Source: Alteromonas abrolhosensis (lineage in GTDB: Bacteria > Pseudomonadota > Gammaproteobacteria > Enterobacterales > Alteromonadaceae). Taken from it: DNA of 64,000 nucleotides. The DNA lies in contig NZ_MEJH01000004.1 in assembly GCF_001953635.1 (NCBI RefSeq), positions 186,001 to 250,000 of the forward strand, in the 5' to 3' direction. The notes beneath the pieces are model-generated. The model made no database searches. It was not told where the DNA came from and saw only the letters and a program-made list of their open reading frames with translations. Of the stretch, positions 36,211 through 45,854 are shown one piece after another. The position numbers and the translations under genes are program-made. The first letter of the stretch is position 1. Every line of letters begins with the position of its first letter.

Positions 36211-37299
36211 CTACTTCTCTCCTCGATAAGGAAGTACTTTCATATCTGCACGCATCTGTGTTGCTCCAGCAGCCACCACTTGCTGGCCAAGTGTAATTTC
36301 ACCTTTGTTCTGACCTTCAATAATCGCTAACTCATTTTCAATATGCTTAACGTTTACAGACTGTTTGGTCACCGAGCTCGACTCGCTGTTAAACACCCAA
36401 ACGGCAAAACCAGAATCTTTGTCACCTACAAGCGATCTGACAGGTACAACAAAACCATCAGGATATAGACTACCTTGTAAGCTGACTTTCACTACTGCTC
36501 GCGCGCCCGGAGTCAGCGGTAACTCTTCGCGTGGCTCCATGGCAAATACGACTTCGTAGGTTTGTGATACGGGGTCAGGCTGGGTAGAGTGCTCGACGTA
36601 GTTTACTGGATACCACTGATTGCGACTTGTAGCTAAAGTGGCGCTAGCTTGTTTGATCCCACGACCAATATTGGCCGTGAGCAGGCGCTCAGGAACGTTA
36701 ATATTGAAATAGATTTTAGATACATCTTGCAGGCGAGCAATCGGTGTACCAGCGGCAACAAAGCTGTTATTTTCAACAAGACGTTGAGACACTTTTGCGT
36801 CAAAAGGGGCGTAAAGTTGCGTGTAGCTTAGGTCTTGCTCTGCATTTTTTAGGTCTATCACTGCCAGTTCGTAAGACGTTTTTGCAGTATCAAGTGAGCT
36901 CTGCGCGACCAGCTTTTGGGCGAACATTTTCTCAATTCTGTCGAGTTCACGTTTAGCTTGGTCTAGGCGTGTCTTCGATTCCTCTACACGGCGTTCAAAC
37001 GGTTTGCGATCGATAGTAGCCAGTAGCTTTCCTTTATTGATATCGCTACCCGTCACCAAGTCGGTTTGAATGAGTCGCCCAGACACTTCAAAACTTAAAT
37101 CGACGGTTTTTACAGCCGATACCACCGCAGGGAAGGTAAATTCGTCGAAGTCGGGTATGTTGCTAACCGTAGCGAGTTTGACGTATCGGGGTGACGCCTT
37201 GGATTGCTGCTCGGCAGGCTCTTCAGAAGAACATGCACTTAAGGTGGAAATCGATAGAACGCTTAAAATCAAAATGTGAGAAAATCGCATCATGGACAT
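36211..37299 (-). CDS. RND periplasmic adaptor lipoprotein
   Basis: Membrane fusion protein of about 362 residues: a lipoprotein signal ending in LSAC, a barrel-sandwich part (VSGRLIQTDLVTGSDINKG), an alpha-helical hairpin (about 95-150), and beta-barrel and membrane-proximal domains. I start at ATG 37299 (MSMMRF) since this gives a proper lipoprotein signal; the frame is open 66 bases further upstream. It is the first gene of the pump operon. Confidence 0.9.
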   Translation of the reverse strand: MSMMRFSHILILSVLSISTLSACSSEEPAEQQSKASPRYVKLATVSNIPDFDEFTFPAVVSAVKTVDLSFEVSGRLIQTDLVTGSDINKGKLLATIDRKPFERRVEESKTRLDQAKRELDRIEKMFAQKLVAQSSLDTAKTSYELAVIDLKNAEQDLSYTQLYAPFDAKVSQRLVENNSFVAAGTPIARLQDVSKIYFNINVPERLLTANIGRGIKQASATLATSRNQWYPVNYVEHSTQPDPVSQTYEVVFAMEPREELPLTPGARAVVKVSLQGSLYPDGFVVPVRSLVGDKDSGFAVWVFNSESSSVTKQSVNVKHIENELAIIEGQNKGEITLGQQVVAAGATQMRADMKVLPYRGEK

Positions 37300-37395
37300 A
37301 GGTGTGTGTAATCCATTGTCAGGGTAAATAAAGTATAGACTTGTAAACCCAGGTAGCGACGACATGCCAAGCCTTTGCCGGAATGGTCACTACCT

Positions 37396-37446
37396 AAAGT
37401 AAACTGGTGAGTGCATTTTAGTGTGGTCTCATTGAAAAGTAAACTG
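37396..37446. promoter_or_regulatory. paired AAAGTAAACTG repeats, candidate TetR operator
   Basis: AAAGTAAACTG occurs at 37396-37406 and 37436-37446, exactly 40 bp apart, or about four helix turns. They lie in the divergent promoter region between the RND operon and its likely TetR-family regulator. Binding is inferred. Confidence 0.4.
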
Positions 37447-37502
37447 TTCGGTGTAAAATGAGCTGGGTAAAGTAGCCAGTAACTAATTTTGAGAATTTCT
37501 AT

Positions 37503-38117
37503 ATGGTAGGCAATACACGTACGCGTAGTGACATTAAACGCGAAGCCATTATTCAGGCAGCAACACAGGCATTCCAAGAATTTGGCGTGAATGGAACCAG
37601 TATGGACAAGCTTGCTGAACTGGCGAATGTGTCTAAGCGCACCGTATATAATCACTTTTCTACAAAAGAAGAACTTGTGATGCATTTGGTCACGCAGCAG
37701 TGGCAAACGGCAATTTTAAATATAAATAAAAAGTATGACGCGACACTAGGGCTCGATGAGCAGCTTCAAGACCTAATATTACAAGACATCGAATTCATGG
37801 TGAGCGAATCGCATCTGGATTTAGCGCGTGTGGCTATTGGTCATTTTTTCTATGAGCCTGAAAAGTTAAAAGATGAAGTTGCGCAGTTGAAAGCACAAGA
37901 AACGGCAATGCATCGCTGGTTAAAAGATGCAAAAGCGGATAACAAACTCGCCTTTGATGATTTGGAGCGGGTAGTCGATGAAATTGATAGCTTGGTAAAA
38001 GGGCAGTGTTTCTGGCCTCAATTGTTCAAAATTGAAGATACACTTAGCGATAGTGATAAAAAAAGCTTGGCTAAAAATACGGCCGCGTTAATCTTAAGCC
38101 GCTATGCTATTGCATAA
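37503..38117 (+). CDS. TetR/AcrR family transcriptional regulator
   Basis: A 204-residue regulator. The N-terminal helix-turn-helix (about 12-58; GTSMDKLAELANVSKRTVYN) is typical; the C-terminal ligand domain has no recognisable relatives by eye. It is divergent from the RND operon, so it probably represses that operon and itself until an effector binds. Confidence 0.92.
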   Translation: MVGNTRTRSDIKREAIIQAATQAFQEFGVNGTSMDKLAELANVSKRTVYNHFSTKEELVMHLVTQQWQTAILNINKKYDATLGLDEQLQDLILQDIEFMVSESHLDLARVAIGHFFYEPEKLKDEVAQLKAQETAMHRWLKDAKADNKLAFDDLERVVDEIDSLVKGQCFWPQLFKIEDTLSDSDKKSLAKNTAALILSRYAIA

Positions 38118-38623
38118 CGGCTACATCATTCCACCTACTTCCATTCGCTTTTAACCACTCAATAGCACTGTAAACCTGCAACCTCACAAAGCGCATCCTT
38201 CCTAGCTGTTGCGCGCCAACGCCCTTACTTAGTTCAACGAACCTAGCTGCAAGAGCATTCTCAGCGTAATTCATTTTTTGAAAAGCGCTTTAGTGTCTTC
38301 CTACTAAAATTCGACCAATCGAATCACTCACTCTTAGCGGGCAAATGAGCCCTCAAAACGTAATCTTTGTGTCTTATTTATACAATTAAGGCGATTTTCC
38401 ACCTTATTCATCCAATAAATTAAGAATTTTTATAAAGAGTTTTTAAATTTTATCGCTTTAGGTCTCGTCATTTAGTCAAAATTTTTATAATATCCCGACC
38501 AAAAATAACAACTATTATTATTTGCAATTACAAAGTGCGGCACAAAACCGCGTTTTGATAATAGGGGTTAAGAGATTTTTGAAAGTAAACACACAAGACT
38601 TACAGAACACTTGGAGAGCAATT
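38118..38623 (+). promoter_or_regulatory. leader of the siderophore receptor with a candidate Fur site
   Basis: About 500 bp from tetR to the receptor start. The 3' part is very AT-rich. TATAAT at 38486-38491 is a likely -10. Just after it, around 38502-38522, AAATAACAACTATTATTATTT forms an imperfect palindrome like a Fur box, as expected for an iron-uptake gene. The first 170 bp carry a weak 55-codon minus-strand frame (38274-38107), discussed among rejected items. Confidence 0.4.
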
Positions 38624-40717
38624 TTGAAATTTAAACTTACTAGTATTGCTACTGCGATAATTCTAAGCCCAGCTGCGTTTGCCGCTGACATGGAAGATAT
38701 TGAGAGATTGACCGTAGAAGGTAAGTACCTTTCAGTTAACCAGTCTAACTCAATTAAAAGCCCAACACCTATCATCGACGTGCCACAAAGCTTGTCGATT
38801 ATGACGGCTGAAGAAATTACTGCTCGCGGTATTACTAGCGTTGGTCAAATCATAGATTACACGCCAGGTGTTAATACATCGCAAGGTGAAGGTCACCGCG
38901 ACTCTGTTGTATTCCGTGGCGTGCGTTCTACTGCAGATTTTTACTTAGACGGCAATCGTGACGATGTTCAGTACTACCGTGCACTTTATAATGTAGAGCA
39001 GGTAGAAATTCTTCGTGGTCCAAACGCGCTACTATTCGGTCGCGGTGGAACGGGCGGTATTTTAAATCGTGTATCTAAGAAAGCGAAAACTAGCGAGACA
39101 TTTGTAAATTACAACGTGTCGGCAAATACTTTTGGCGCTTACAACTTACAATTAGACACAAACGTTGATACGGGCGACAAGTCAGCATTGCGTATTAACG
39201 CCATGTACGAAAGCCTAGACAACCATCGCGACTTTTTCTACGGGGATCGTTACGGTTTCAACCCAACTGCACGCTTTGAACTAAGCGATGACACAATTGT
39301 TGATTTGTCGTATGAATACATCGATCACGAGCGTTTTATTGACCGCGGTGTGCCAACAGCCAACGGCGAGCCAGTTGAAGCGTTTGAAGACATTGTTTTT
39401 GGTGATCCAGAAAACAACTATCAAACCTTAGGTGCCGATGTATTCCGCGCAAACCTACAACATACCTTCTCTGACAACTTAAAAGGGAACTTCAACGCGT
39501 TTTACGGCGACTACGATAAGGTTTATTCAAACTTTTATGCCGCAAGCTACGACGCAGAAGCTAATCAGGTTACGTTAGACGGCTACGTTGACAACACCCA
39601 ACGCGAAAACGCTATTCTTTCGGCAAACCTTGTGGGTGAATTTGCAACAGGCGATATCGAGCATACGGTTATCTTCGGCGGTGAATTGATTAACACCAAA
39701 TCTAATCAAGATCGTTACAATCCAGTATTTGATACGCGAGTAGGTGATCCAGACAAAAGTAATGACCGAGAGGTTTTTGATATTTCTCGTCCACTTGCTT
39801 TCCGCGGGCTTACTGGAACAACAAGTGCAGGGCTAACAACCACTGCTGTGTTTAGTGATGTTAATGACGATACACACGTAGACCTTGATGTTTACTCATT
39901 CTACGTTCAAGACGAAATTGCACTGTCAGAGAACTTTGACCTTGTTTTAGGCGCGCGTTTCGATAGCTTTGATATTGAAGTGTTTAACGTTGTTGCAAAC
40001 GAAACACGCAGCAGAAAAGACGAAGAAGTGTCGCCACGCGCAGGTCTTGTGTATAAGCCTCAGGAAAATATCTCAATCTACGCAAGCTACAGCGAATCGT
40101 TCCTACCTCGCAGCGGCGAGCAATACGCGAATATCAACGGCAATGCTGATGCGTTAGACCCTGATACGTTCACTAACCAAGAAATCGGTATTAAGTGGGA
40201 CTTCAGCGAAGGTATGAGCTTTACTGCCGCAATCTTTGAGAATGAGCAAACGTCTTTAGATAACGATCCAAACGACGCAGAGCGCTTTGTAGAAGTAGAT
40301 TCAGACGTATCTGGATTTGAACTTCAGCTACAAGGCTACATTACAGAAAAGTGGCATGTTACTGCTAACTACAGCAACTTAGATGGCGAAAATGCTAGCG
40401 GCGTTGAACTTCGCGAGCTACCTGAACATACCATGTCTGTATGGTCTACATATGAAGTAAGTGATGTGTTTGGCTTCGGCATAGGCGCTACTTATCAGGA
40501 CGAAAGTAAAGTAGCGACAAGTGCTTCATCGCCGGTACTACCTAGCTATACACGTGTTGATGCGTCTGCTTACTACACGCTTAGCGACAAGATGCGCCTT
40601 CAGTTAAACGTTGAAAACCTGACTGACACTTTATATTTCCCTAATGCTCACTCTACGCATCAGGTAACAGTAGGTGCGCCGATTAATGCGCGTCTATCGT
40701 TGATTGGTTCTTTCTAA
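38624..40717 (+). CDS. TonB-dependent siderophore receptor
   Basis: Outer-membrane receptor of about 697 residues. The signal peptide ends at SPAAFA, then a TonB-box-like IERLTVEGK, the plug domain (PTPIIDVPQSLSIMTAEEI, VEILRGPNALLFGRG) and a 22-strand barrel ending in Phe. The PQSLSIM plug form is typical of ferric-siderophore receptors such as FhuA/FpvA-like types. The start is probably TTG 38624, 6 bases after GGAGA; longer starts at 38579 or 38522 are possible but spoil the signal peptide. Its AT-rich leader suits iron control by Fur. Confidence 0.92.
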   Translation: MKFKLTSIATAIILSPAAFAADMEDIERLTVEGKYLSVNQSNSIKSPTPIIDVPQSLSIMTAEEITARGITSVGQIIDYTPGVNTSQGEGHRDSVVFRGVRSTADFYLDGNRDDVQYYRALYNVEQVEILRGPNALLFGRGGTGGILNRVSKKAKTSETFVNYNVSANTFGAYNLQLDTNVDTGDKSALRINAMYESLDNHRDFFYGDRYGFNPTARFELSDDTIVDLSYEYIDHERFIDRGVPTANGEPVEAFEDIVFGDPENNYQTLGADVFRANLQHTFSDNLKGNFNAFYGDYDKVYSNFYAASYDAEANQVTLDGYVDNTQRENAILSANLVGEFATGDIEHTVIFGGELINTKSNQDRYNPVFDTRVGDPDKSNDREVFDISRPLAFRGLTGTTSAGLTTTAVFSDVNDDTHVDLDVYSFYVQDEIALSENFDLVLGARFDSFDIEVFNVVANETRSRKDEEVSPRAGLVYKPQENISIYASYSESFLPRSGEQYANINGNADALDPDTFTNQEIGIKWDFSEGMSFTAAIFENEQTSLDNDPNDAERFVEVDSDVSGFELQLQGYITEKWHVTANYSNLDGENASGVELRELPEHTMSVWSTYEVSDVFGFGIGATYQDESKVATSASSPVLPSYTRVDASAYYTLSDKMRLQLNVENLTDTLYFPNAHSTHQVTVGAPINARLSLIGSF

Positions 40718-40746
40718 ACTAACCATCAACAGTTAATACATTAATT

Positions 40747-40778
40747 AAAAGCCATTCGTAAAAGCGAATGGCTTTTTT
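40747..40778. terminator. bidirectional terminator after the receptor gene
   Basis: AAAAGCCATTCG (40747-40758) pairs with CGAATGGCTTTT (40765-40776), with T on both strands. It lies between the convergent receptor and GNAT genes. Confidence 0.88.
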
Positions 40779-40812
40779 GTATCTCAGCTAACGGTATTCA
40801 GGGTTTTGTAAT

Positions 40813-41304
40813 TTATTCGCCTTGCTTTGCAAAGTCGATAAGTGTCTGTCCATCCATTCGATAGCCTAGCCATTCACTCTTGGGTTTAGCACCAAGCGAT
40901 TCATAAAAATCGATAGCGGGTTTGTTCCAGTCTAATACGCTCCATTCGAAACGACCACAGTCGTTGTCTACCGCAGTTTTAGCTAAGTGTTGCAATAACG
41001 CTTTCCCAGCACCCATACCACGTGATTTTGGTGACACGTACAAATCTTCAAGGTAGAGGCCATTTCGACCTTGCCACGTTGAGTAATTAAAGAAATACAC
41101 AGCGAAACCAATGGGGGCATTATCGCTTTCACACATCACACAATGCGCTGTCGCGCCTTCTCCAAATAACGTTTTCAGTAGCGCTTCTTCAGAAGCTTCT
41201 ACTTCGTGTTCTGCTTTTTCATAAATAGCCAACTCAAGTACGAACTGGCGAATTTGCGAAATATCGTCAGGCGTTGCAGGTCTAATTGAAATGGTGTTAT
41301 TCAT
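40813..41304 (-). CDS. GNAT N-acetyltransferase, diamine acetyltransferase-like
   Basis: A 163-residue GNAT enzyme. The acetyl-CoA loop is in YVSPKSRGMGAGKALL. The segments LYLEDLYVSP and FEWSVLDWNKPAIDFYESLGA are typical of the spermidine/spermine/thialysine acetyltransferase group, so a diamine or related amine is a likely substrate. Single gene. Confidence 0.87.
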   Translation of the reverse strand: MNNTISIRPATPDDISQIRQFVLELAIYEKAEHEVEASEEALLKTLFGEGATAHCVMCESDNAPIGFAVYFFNYSTWQGRNGLYLEDLYVSPKSRGMGAGKALLQHLAKTAVDNDCGRFEWSVLDWNKPAIDFYESLGAKPKSEWLGYRMDGQTLIDFAKQGE

Positions 41305-41317
41305 GCTAATTCCCCGT

Positions 41318-41356
41318 CAAAAATAATAAAAAAATGAGCCAATAAAGGCTCATTTT
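41318..41356 (-). terminator. terminator of the second RND operon
   Basis: AAAATGAGCC (41331-41340) pairs with GGCTCATTTT (41347-41356). On the minus strand a T-rich tail follows (41334-41318). It lies about 40 bases after the RND stop. Confidence 0.88.
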
Positions 41357-41396
41357 AAAAAAGCTGCAAGTTTGTATCTTTTATCAAAAATAAAAG

Positions 41397-44300
41397 CTAG
41401 TCAATTTGCCCACTTGGCTGAGGTACATGCGTGTGCGTAGCGCTAGTGTCATTGGTAGGCTTTTTGCGTACAATTTTTCTCTTAATAAACGTAAATGGAC
41501 CACGTAAATCAAGCAGTATTAAGTACAAACACGGTACCAATATTAGTGTCACAAGCGTGGCGTAGAGTACGGCAAAGCCCAAGGCTGCTGCCATTGGTAC
41601 AACAAACGCGGCCTGAAGGCTTGTCTCAAACATGATCGGCAATACGCCCACAAACGTGGTAATTGAGGTTAGGGTTATCGCTCTAAAACGAGCTGTACCA
41701 GCCTCAGTCACTGCTTCTTTAATGCTGTAGCCTTGAGCACGGCGCTGGTTTACAAAGTCAGTCATAACCAGTGAGTCGTTGATAACAACCCCTGCGGCAG
41801 CGATTAGGCCAAAGTTAGACATCATAGATAAGTCTAAACCTAATATGAAGTGACCAAAGACTGCTCCGGTAAAACTAAATGGGATAACCGACATGATAAT
41901 AAGAGGTTGCCCATAACTTTTAAGCGGCACAGCCAGAAGGATATACACCATGATCATGGCGGCCAAGAAAAACAGTATTTGCTCGTTTTGTTGAGCTTGC
42001 TGCTCTTCAATGTCACCACCAAGCTCAGTCATAACCGATGGGAATGATTCTTTTAACTGAGGAAGTAGTTTCTCGCGAATTTCAGTAACGACTTCATTAG
42101 GTTCAATCTTTTCCTCATCGATGTTGCCCCAAATGTAAACGCTGCGATATCCACCTTCACGGCGAATATAACTAATGCCCGGTTTTTCTTCTAAGGCCAC
42201 TACGTCACCCAGCATAACTTCCTGTCCATTAGGCGTGGTGATCAGTGAGTACTTCAGATCAGCAAAGCGTTCGCGGGTAAGCTCTGGGTAGCGAACCATC
42301 ACTTTCACTTCTTCACCATTTCGAATAACGCGCTGGGCTTCGCCACCGTAGAAGCCAGCACCCACTTGAGAAGCAATGTTAGAAAGGGTAAGCCCCAAAT
42401 CGTACGCCACCGGAAGCAAAGTCATTTGCACTTCTTTACTGGGCGGGTCAATAGTTGAACTTACGTCAAACAAGCCTTCCTGCTGTTGCAGCATTTCAAT
42501 AAATTTAAGACCTGCAGCGTTAAGCGTGTCGATATCAGGACCAAAGAGCAAATATCCAAATTCGCCGTCATCGCCATCACCGTTTACGTCATCAACTACG
42601 GTAAACGACTTCATGCCGGTAATTTCAGGAATGGCTTCACGCCAGCGACGGGCAAGTTCAAATGTATCGATAGGGCGGTCTTCTTCATTAACCAGCGGCG
42701 TTAAAATTCGACCCTCAGTTCTGTCATCATTAAAGGCAAGACGGTCTCTTATCATTCCCTGGCCGAATTCATCAATGATCTGCTCTTCAACGTCTAAAAT
42801 AGTTTGCTCAACAATTTTAAGCGCGTTGATGGTAGCCAAGTCAGAGACGTTCTCGTTCATTTCTATTTTTACGCTAGGGAAGTCGTGAGGTACTTTAGGA
42901 TTTGGCACCATTCGGACGTAGTTAGCACCAATTAGGCCCATGCTTAACATTAACAGTGCGACAAACATCATCAACACTGCCCAGCGCCACTCAATAGCTC
43001 TTTCAACGGTGCGCTTATAAGGCCCATTTACGAAAGCGAAGAAGCGCTTGTTAAAACGCGCGCGCCAGCTATTTTGCTTCACAGGAGAGAACTTGGTGTG
43101 AGCTAAATGCGCCGGTAAAATTAGCTTGGATTCAACCAAGCTGAATGCCAAACACAAAATAACCACCACAGCGATATTATAGAAGAAAGCACCTTCAGGC
43201 CCGCTGCTTAGCGTAAACGGAGCAAACACAGCGATAGTGGTTAAAACACCGAATGTGGCGGGCGTAGCTACGCGCTTGGCACCGCGGATAACATTGTCAA
43301 CACCACCACCTTTGCTCTCAATTTCGGTGTAAGCACTCTCGCCAATAACAATAGCATCATCAACGACAATACCCAGTACCATTATAAACGCGAACAGCGA
43401 AAGAATGTTTATGCTCACGCCGAAAAGGGGCATTAACATCATTGCGCCAAGGAAACATACGGGTAGTCCAACCATAACCCACACAGCAAGCCTGAAGCGC
43501 AAAAACAGCGTGAGCATAAGCGCGACCAGAATTGACCCTTGTACCAAGTTTGACAGCATCATGTCTAAACGGGCGTTAAGGTAATAGGTCATATCAACCA
43601 AGATTTCTAAGCTCACTCCTTGAGGAAGGCTTTCGTTTTTTTGGTCAATATAGGCTTTTACGGTTTCAGCCACCGGAATGGTGTTTTGGGTTTTAGTGGC
43701 TTTAACGGCAATGTAGATAGCGTTCATGCCATTGTATTTAAAGTAGCGCTCACCCTCAACGAACCCATCGTTGATATAAGCTACATCGCCCAAGGTTACC
43801 TTAGCGCCGCCGGTGCCAATTTTAATAGGGATTTGCTTAAACTCATCGCCGCTGTAGTACTGGTTTTCAACACGTACAGACACGATACCTGAGTTAGTTC
43901 TAAGTTGACCTGCGGAAATATTGGCTGAATAGCTATTAATTGCCTGTGTAACATCGCTAATGGTCAGACCGTACTTTCGAAGCGTGTCGGGCTTAATTTC
44001 AATGGCAATTTCATCATCAGGCGTATTGGCTTCTACCAAAGAGATAGAGCCAAGTTGTAGAAGCTCATCTTCCACCTCTTTTGCCAGTATCTTGAGTTCT
44101 GATAGGGGCAAGTCACCAACAATAGGCATTTCAATAACTTGCTGCTGGAATTCTACCTGAGAAACATTAACCGGCTCCATGCCCGCAGGGAAAGTCGCAA
44201 TGCTGTCTACACGCAATTTTACCTTATCAAGCACATCCGTAAGCTCGGCTTTGGTGTCAATTTCCAGTGTAACTGCACCGCCACCGCGAAATGCACGTGA

Positions 44301-44567
44301 AACCGTACGCTTAATTTCCGTAATGTCTTTTACCGCTTCCTCAACCTTTATGAAGATACTTTCTTCAATTTCTTGAGGTGAAGCGCCAGGGTAGTTGGCC
44401 TCAACGGTAATGTAATTAATCTCGATGTTGGGAAACATCTGACGTTGAATAGTAAAGTAGCTCGCGATACCCATGATGATAATAAAAACCATGAGTAAAT
44501 TGGCTGCCACAGAGTTTCTGGCGAACCAAGAAATAATGCCGCTTTGAGTGTCGTTGTGGTTTTCCAT
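41397..44567 (-). CDS. RND efflux permease (second system)
   Basis: RND transporter of 1056 residues with twelve predicted helices. The helix-4 proton-relay pair is Asp-Asp (GIVVDDAIVIGE), unlike the other RND pump in this window. The start MENHNDTQSGIISWFARNSV and PGASPQEIEESIFIKVEEA are typical. It lies 9 bases after its adaptor gene, with AAGGAG before ATG 44567. The C-terminal tail (about 30 residues) is polar and probably cytoplasmic. No regulator or outer-membrane factor is next to it. Confidence 0.93.
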   Translation of the reverse strand: MENHNDTQSGIISWFARNSVAANLLMVFIIIMGIASYFTIQRQMFPNIEINYITVEANYPGASPQEIEESIFIKVEEAVKDITEIKRTVSRAFRGGGAVTLEIDTKAELTDVLDKVKLRVDSIATFPAGMEPVNVSQVEFQQQVIEMPIVGDLPLSELKILAKEVEDELLQLGSISLVEANTPDDEIAIEIKPDTLRKYGLTISDVTQAINSYSANISAGQLRTNSGIVSVRVENQYYSGDEFKQIPIKIGTGGAKVTLGDVAYINDGFVEGERYFKYNGMNAIYIAVKATKTQNTIPVAETVKAYIDQKNESLPQGVSLEILVDMTYYLNARLDMMLSNLVQGSILVALMLTLFLRFRLAVWVMVGLPVCFLGAMMLMPLFGVSINILSLFAFIMVLGIVVDDAIVIGESAYTEIESKGGGVDNVIRGAKRVATPATFGVLTTIAVFAPFTLSSGPEGAFFYNIAVVVILCLAFSLVESKLILPAHLAHTKFSPVKQNSWRARFNKRFFAFVNGPYKRTVERAIEWRWAVLMMFVALLMLSMGLIGANYVRMVPNPKVPHDFPSVKIEMNENVSDLATINALKIVEQTILDVEEQIIDEFGQGMIRDRLAFNDDRTEGRILTPLVNEEDRPIDTFELARRWREAIPEITGMKSFTVVDDVNGDGDDGEFGYLLFGPDIDTLNAAGLKFIEMLQQQEGLFDVSSTIDPPSKEVQMTLLPVAYDLGLTLSNIASQVGAGFYGGEAQRVIRNGEEVKVMVRYPELTRERFADLKYSLITTPNGQEVMLGDVVALEEKPGISYIRREGGYRSVYIWGNIDEEKIEPNEVVTEIREKLLPQLKESFPSVMTELGGDIEEQQAQQNEQILFFLAAMIMVYILLAVPLKSYGQPLIIMSVIPFSFTGAVFGHFILGLDLSMMSNFGLIAAAGVVINDSLVMTDFVNQRRAQGYSIKEAVTEAGTARFRAITLTSITTFVGVLPIMFETSLQAAFVVPMAAALGFAVLYATLVTLILVPCLYLILLDLRGPFTFIKRKIVRKKPTNDTSATHTHVPQPSGQID

Positions 44568-44576
44568 GACAGCTCC

Positions 44577-45725
44577 TTAGTTTGCTTTTGCTGTCACGAT
44601 TTCGGTCGTTGTTTCAATAACCTTAACGGGCATACCGTTTTGAGGATATTCAGGTAGACTCATCACCACTTTTTTCGCATTGAAATCGCCCTGAATAAGA
44701 AAGTCGCCATTCTCTTCGCGCACAACCTTAACTTTTTGAGATTTAAGCCTGTCTTCGTCATCAAGCGTCCATAGCAAACGGTTAGTAACTAATTCCTGAG
44801 GAACGCGATAAACGTCACTTAAGGTTTTCCCTTCAAATGAAATAGTGCTGTATGAACCAAATTTCACAATGGGCTTTGATGAGTTGATGGCATAGGGATC
44901 TTCAATGCGCGCTACGAAATAACTCATACGTGTTGTGCTGTCTACCACACCAGTATCTCTGTGGATGGTCCCTTTGACCGAGGCGCCTTGCACATCATCT
45001 ACTTCGATGGCAATTTCACTACCAATGGTGTTATCTGCCAGGAATAGGCGGTCAAAGCCTGCAACAGGGAAGGTTACTTCAGCGTACTCAATGTTGTTAA
45101 TTACCGCGACAGGTGAGCCTTGAGTGACATAGTCACCTGTGCTGATATCTCTTGATACAATCAGTGCGTCGTATGGCGCTTTTACCTTACAGTTCTCTAA
45201 ATCACGCTTGGCGATTTTAAGCTGTGCTTCAGCGGACTTTACACCAGCTTGCGCACTCATCACTTGAGGTTTGCGAAGGTAAAGGTCAGTCACCCGTGCA
45301 TTAGGCATTGTTTTCGCTTCTTTAGCTGCTACATCGGCCTGTGCTTGTTCTTGAATAAGTTGTGCTTGGGCACTTGCAAGATTAGCTTCGGCTAACAATA
45401 ACGCCGCCTCGTAAGCGTCAGACTCAATTTCAAAAAGAGTTTCGCCACGTCTGACCAAACCGCCGCTGACAAATTTAGGGTTCCAGCGTTCAACTTCCCC
45501 CGATACTTGCGCTGCAAGATTCGTAGTTTCAAGGGGAGTTATCTCACCGTAGGAAGTAAGTTGAACGCGAACATCTTCTGGGGAGAGTGCTTCAATAGTC
45601 ACCGTTGGGCGAGTATCAACTTCTTCTTTGATAGTATTGTCGGAGGCAGAGGCTTCGATTCCTTTCATACCTATGTAGCCTACTAATAAAACACCAATAG
45701 GTAATGCAACTTTCATCCATTTCAT
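44577..45725 (-). CDS. RND/HlyD-type periplasmic adaptor
   Basis: Membrane fusion protein of 382 residues: an N-terminal membrane anchor (about 5-22, no lipobox), lipoyl-like part (LAAQVSGEVERWNPKFVSGGLVRRGE), a helical hairpin rich in Ala and Gln (about 105-165), and beta-barrel parts. First gene of the second RND operon. Confidence 0.9.
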   Translation of the reverse strand: MKWMKVALPIGVLLVGYIGMKGIEASASDNTIKEEVDTRPTVTIEALSPEDVRVQLTSYGEITPLETTNLAAQVSGEVERWNPKFVSGGLVRRGETLFEIESDAYEAALLLAEANLASAQAQLIQEQAQADVAAKEAKTMPNARVTDLYLRKPQVMSAQAGVKSAEAQLKIAKRDLENCKVKAPYDALIVSRDISTGDYVTQGSPVAVINNIEYAEVTFPVAGFDRLFLADNTIGSEIAIEVDDVQGASVKGTIHRDTGVVDSTTRMSYFVARIEDPYAINSSKPIVKFGSYSTISFEGKTLSDVYRVPQELVTNRLLWTLDDEDRLKSQKVKVVREENGDFLIQGDFNAKKVVMSLPEYPQNGMPVKVIETTTEIVTAKAN

Positions 45726-45854
45726 GGCTAAATCTACTTTTATAGCGAATACTGTTTATAGTGTAGCGCTAAAGTGTTTCAGGAATACAGCGCAAATGTA
45801 ACTAAACATGAGTCAATTTTGTGTAAAGCCGTTTACGTAAACTGATTGGTACGA

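Noticed and set aside
38107..38274. 55-codon minus-strand frame between tetR and the siderophore receptor
   Set aside because: It has ordinary composition but no ribosome site, no recognised family, and overlaps the tetR end; it may be a gene relic at most.
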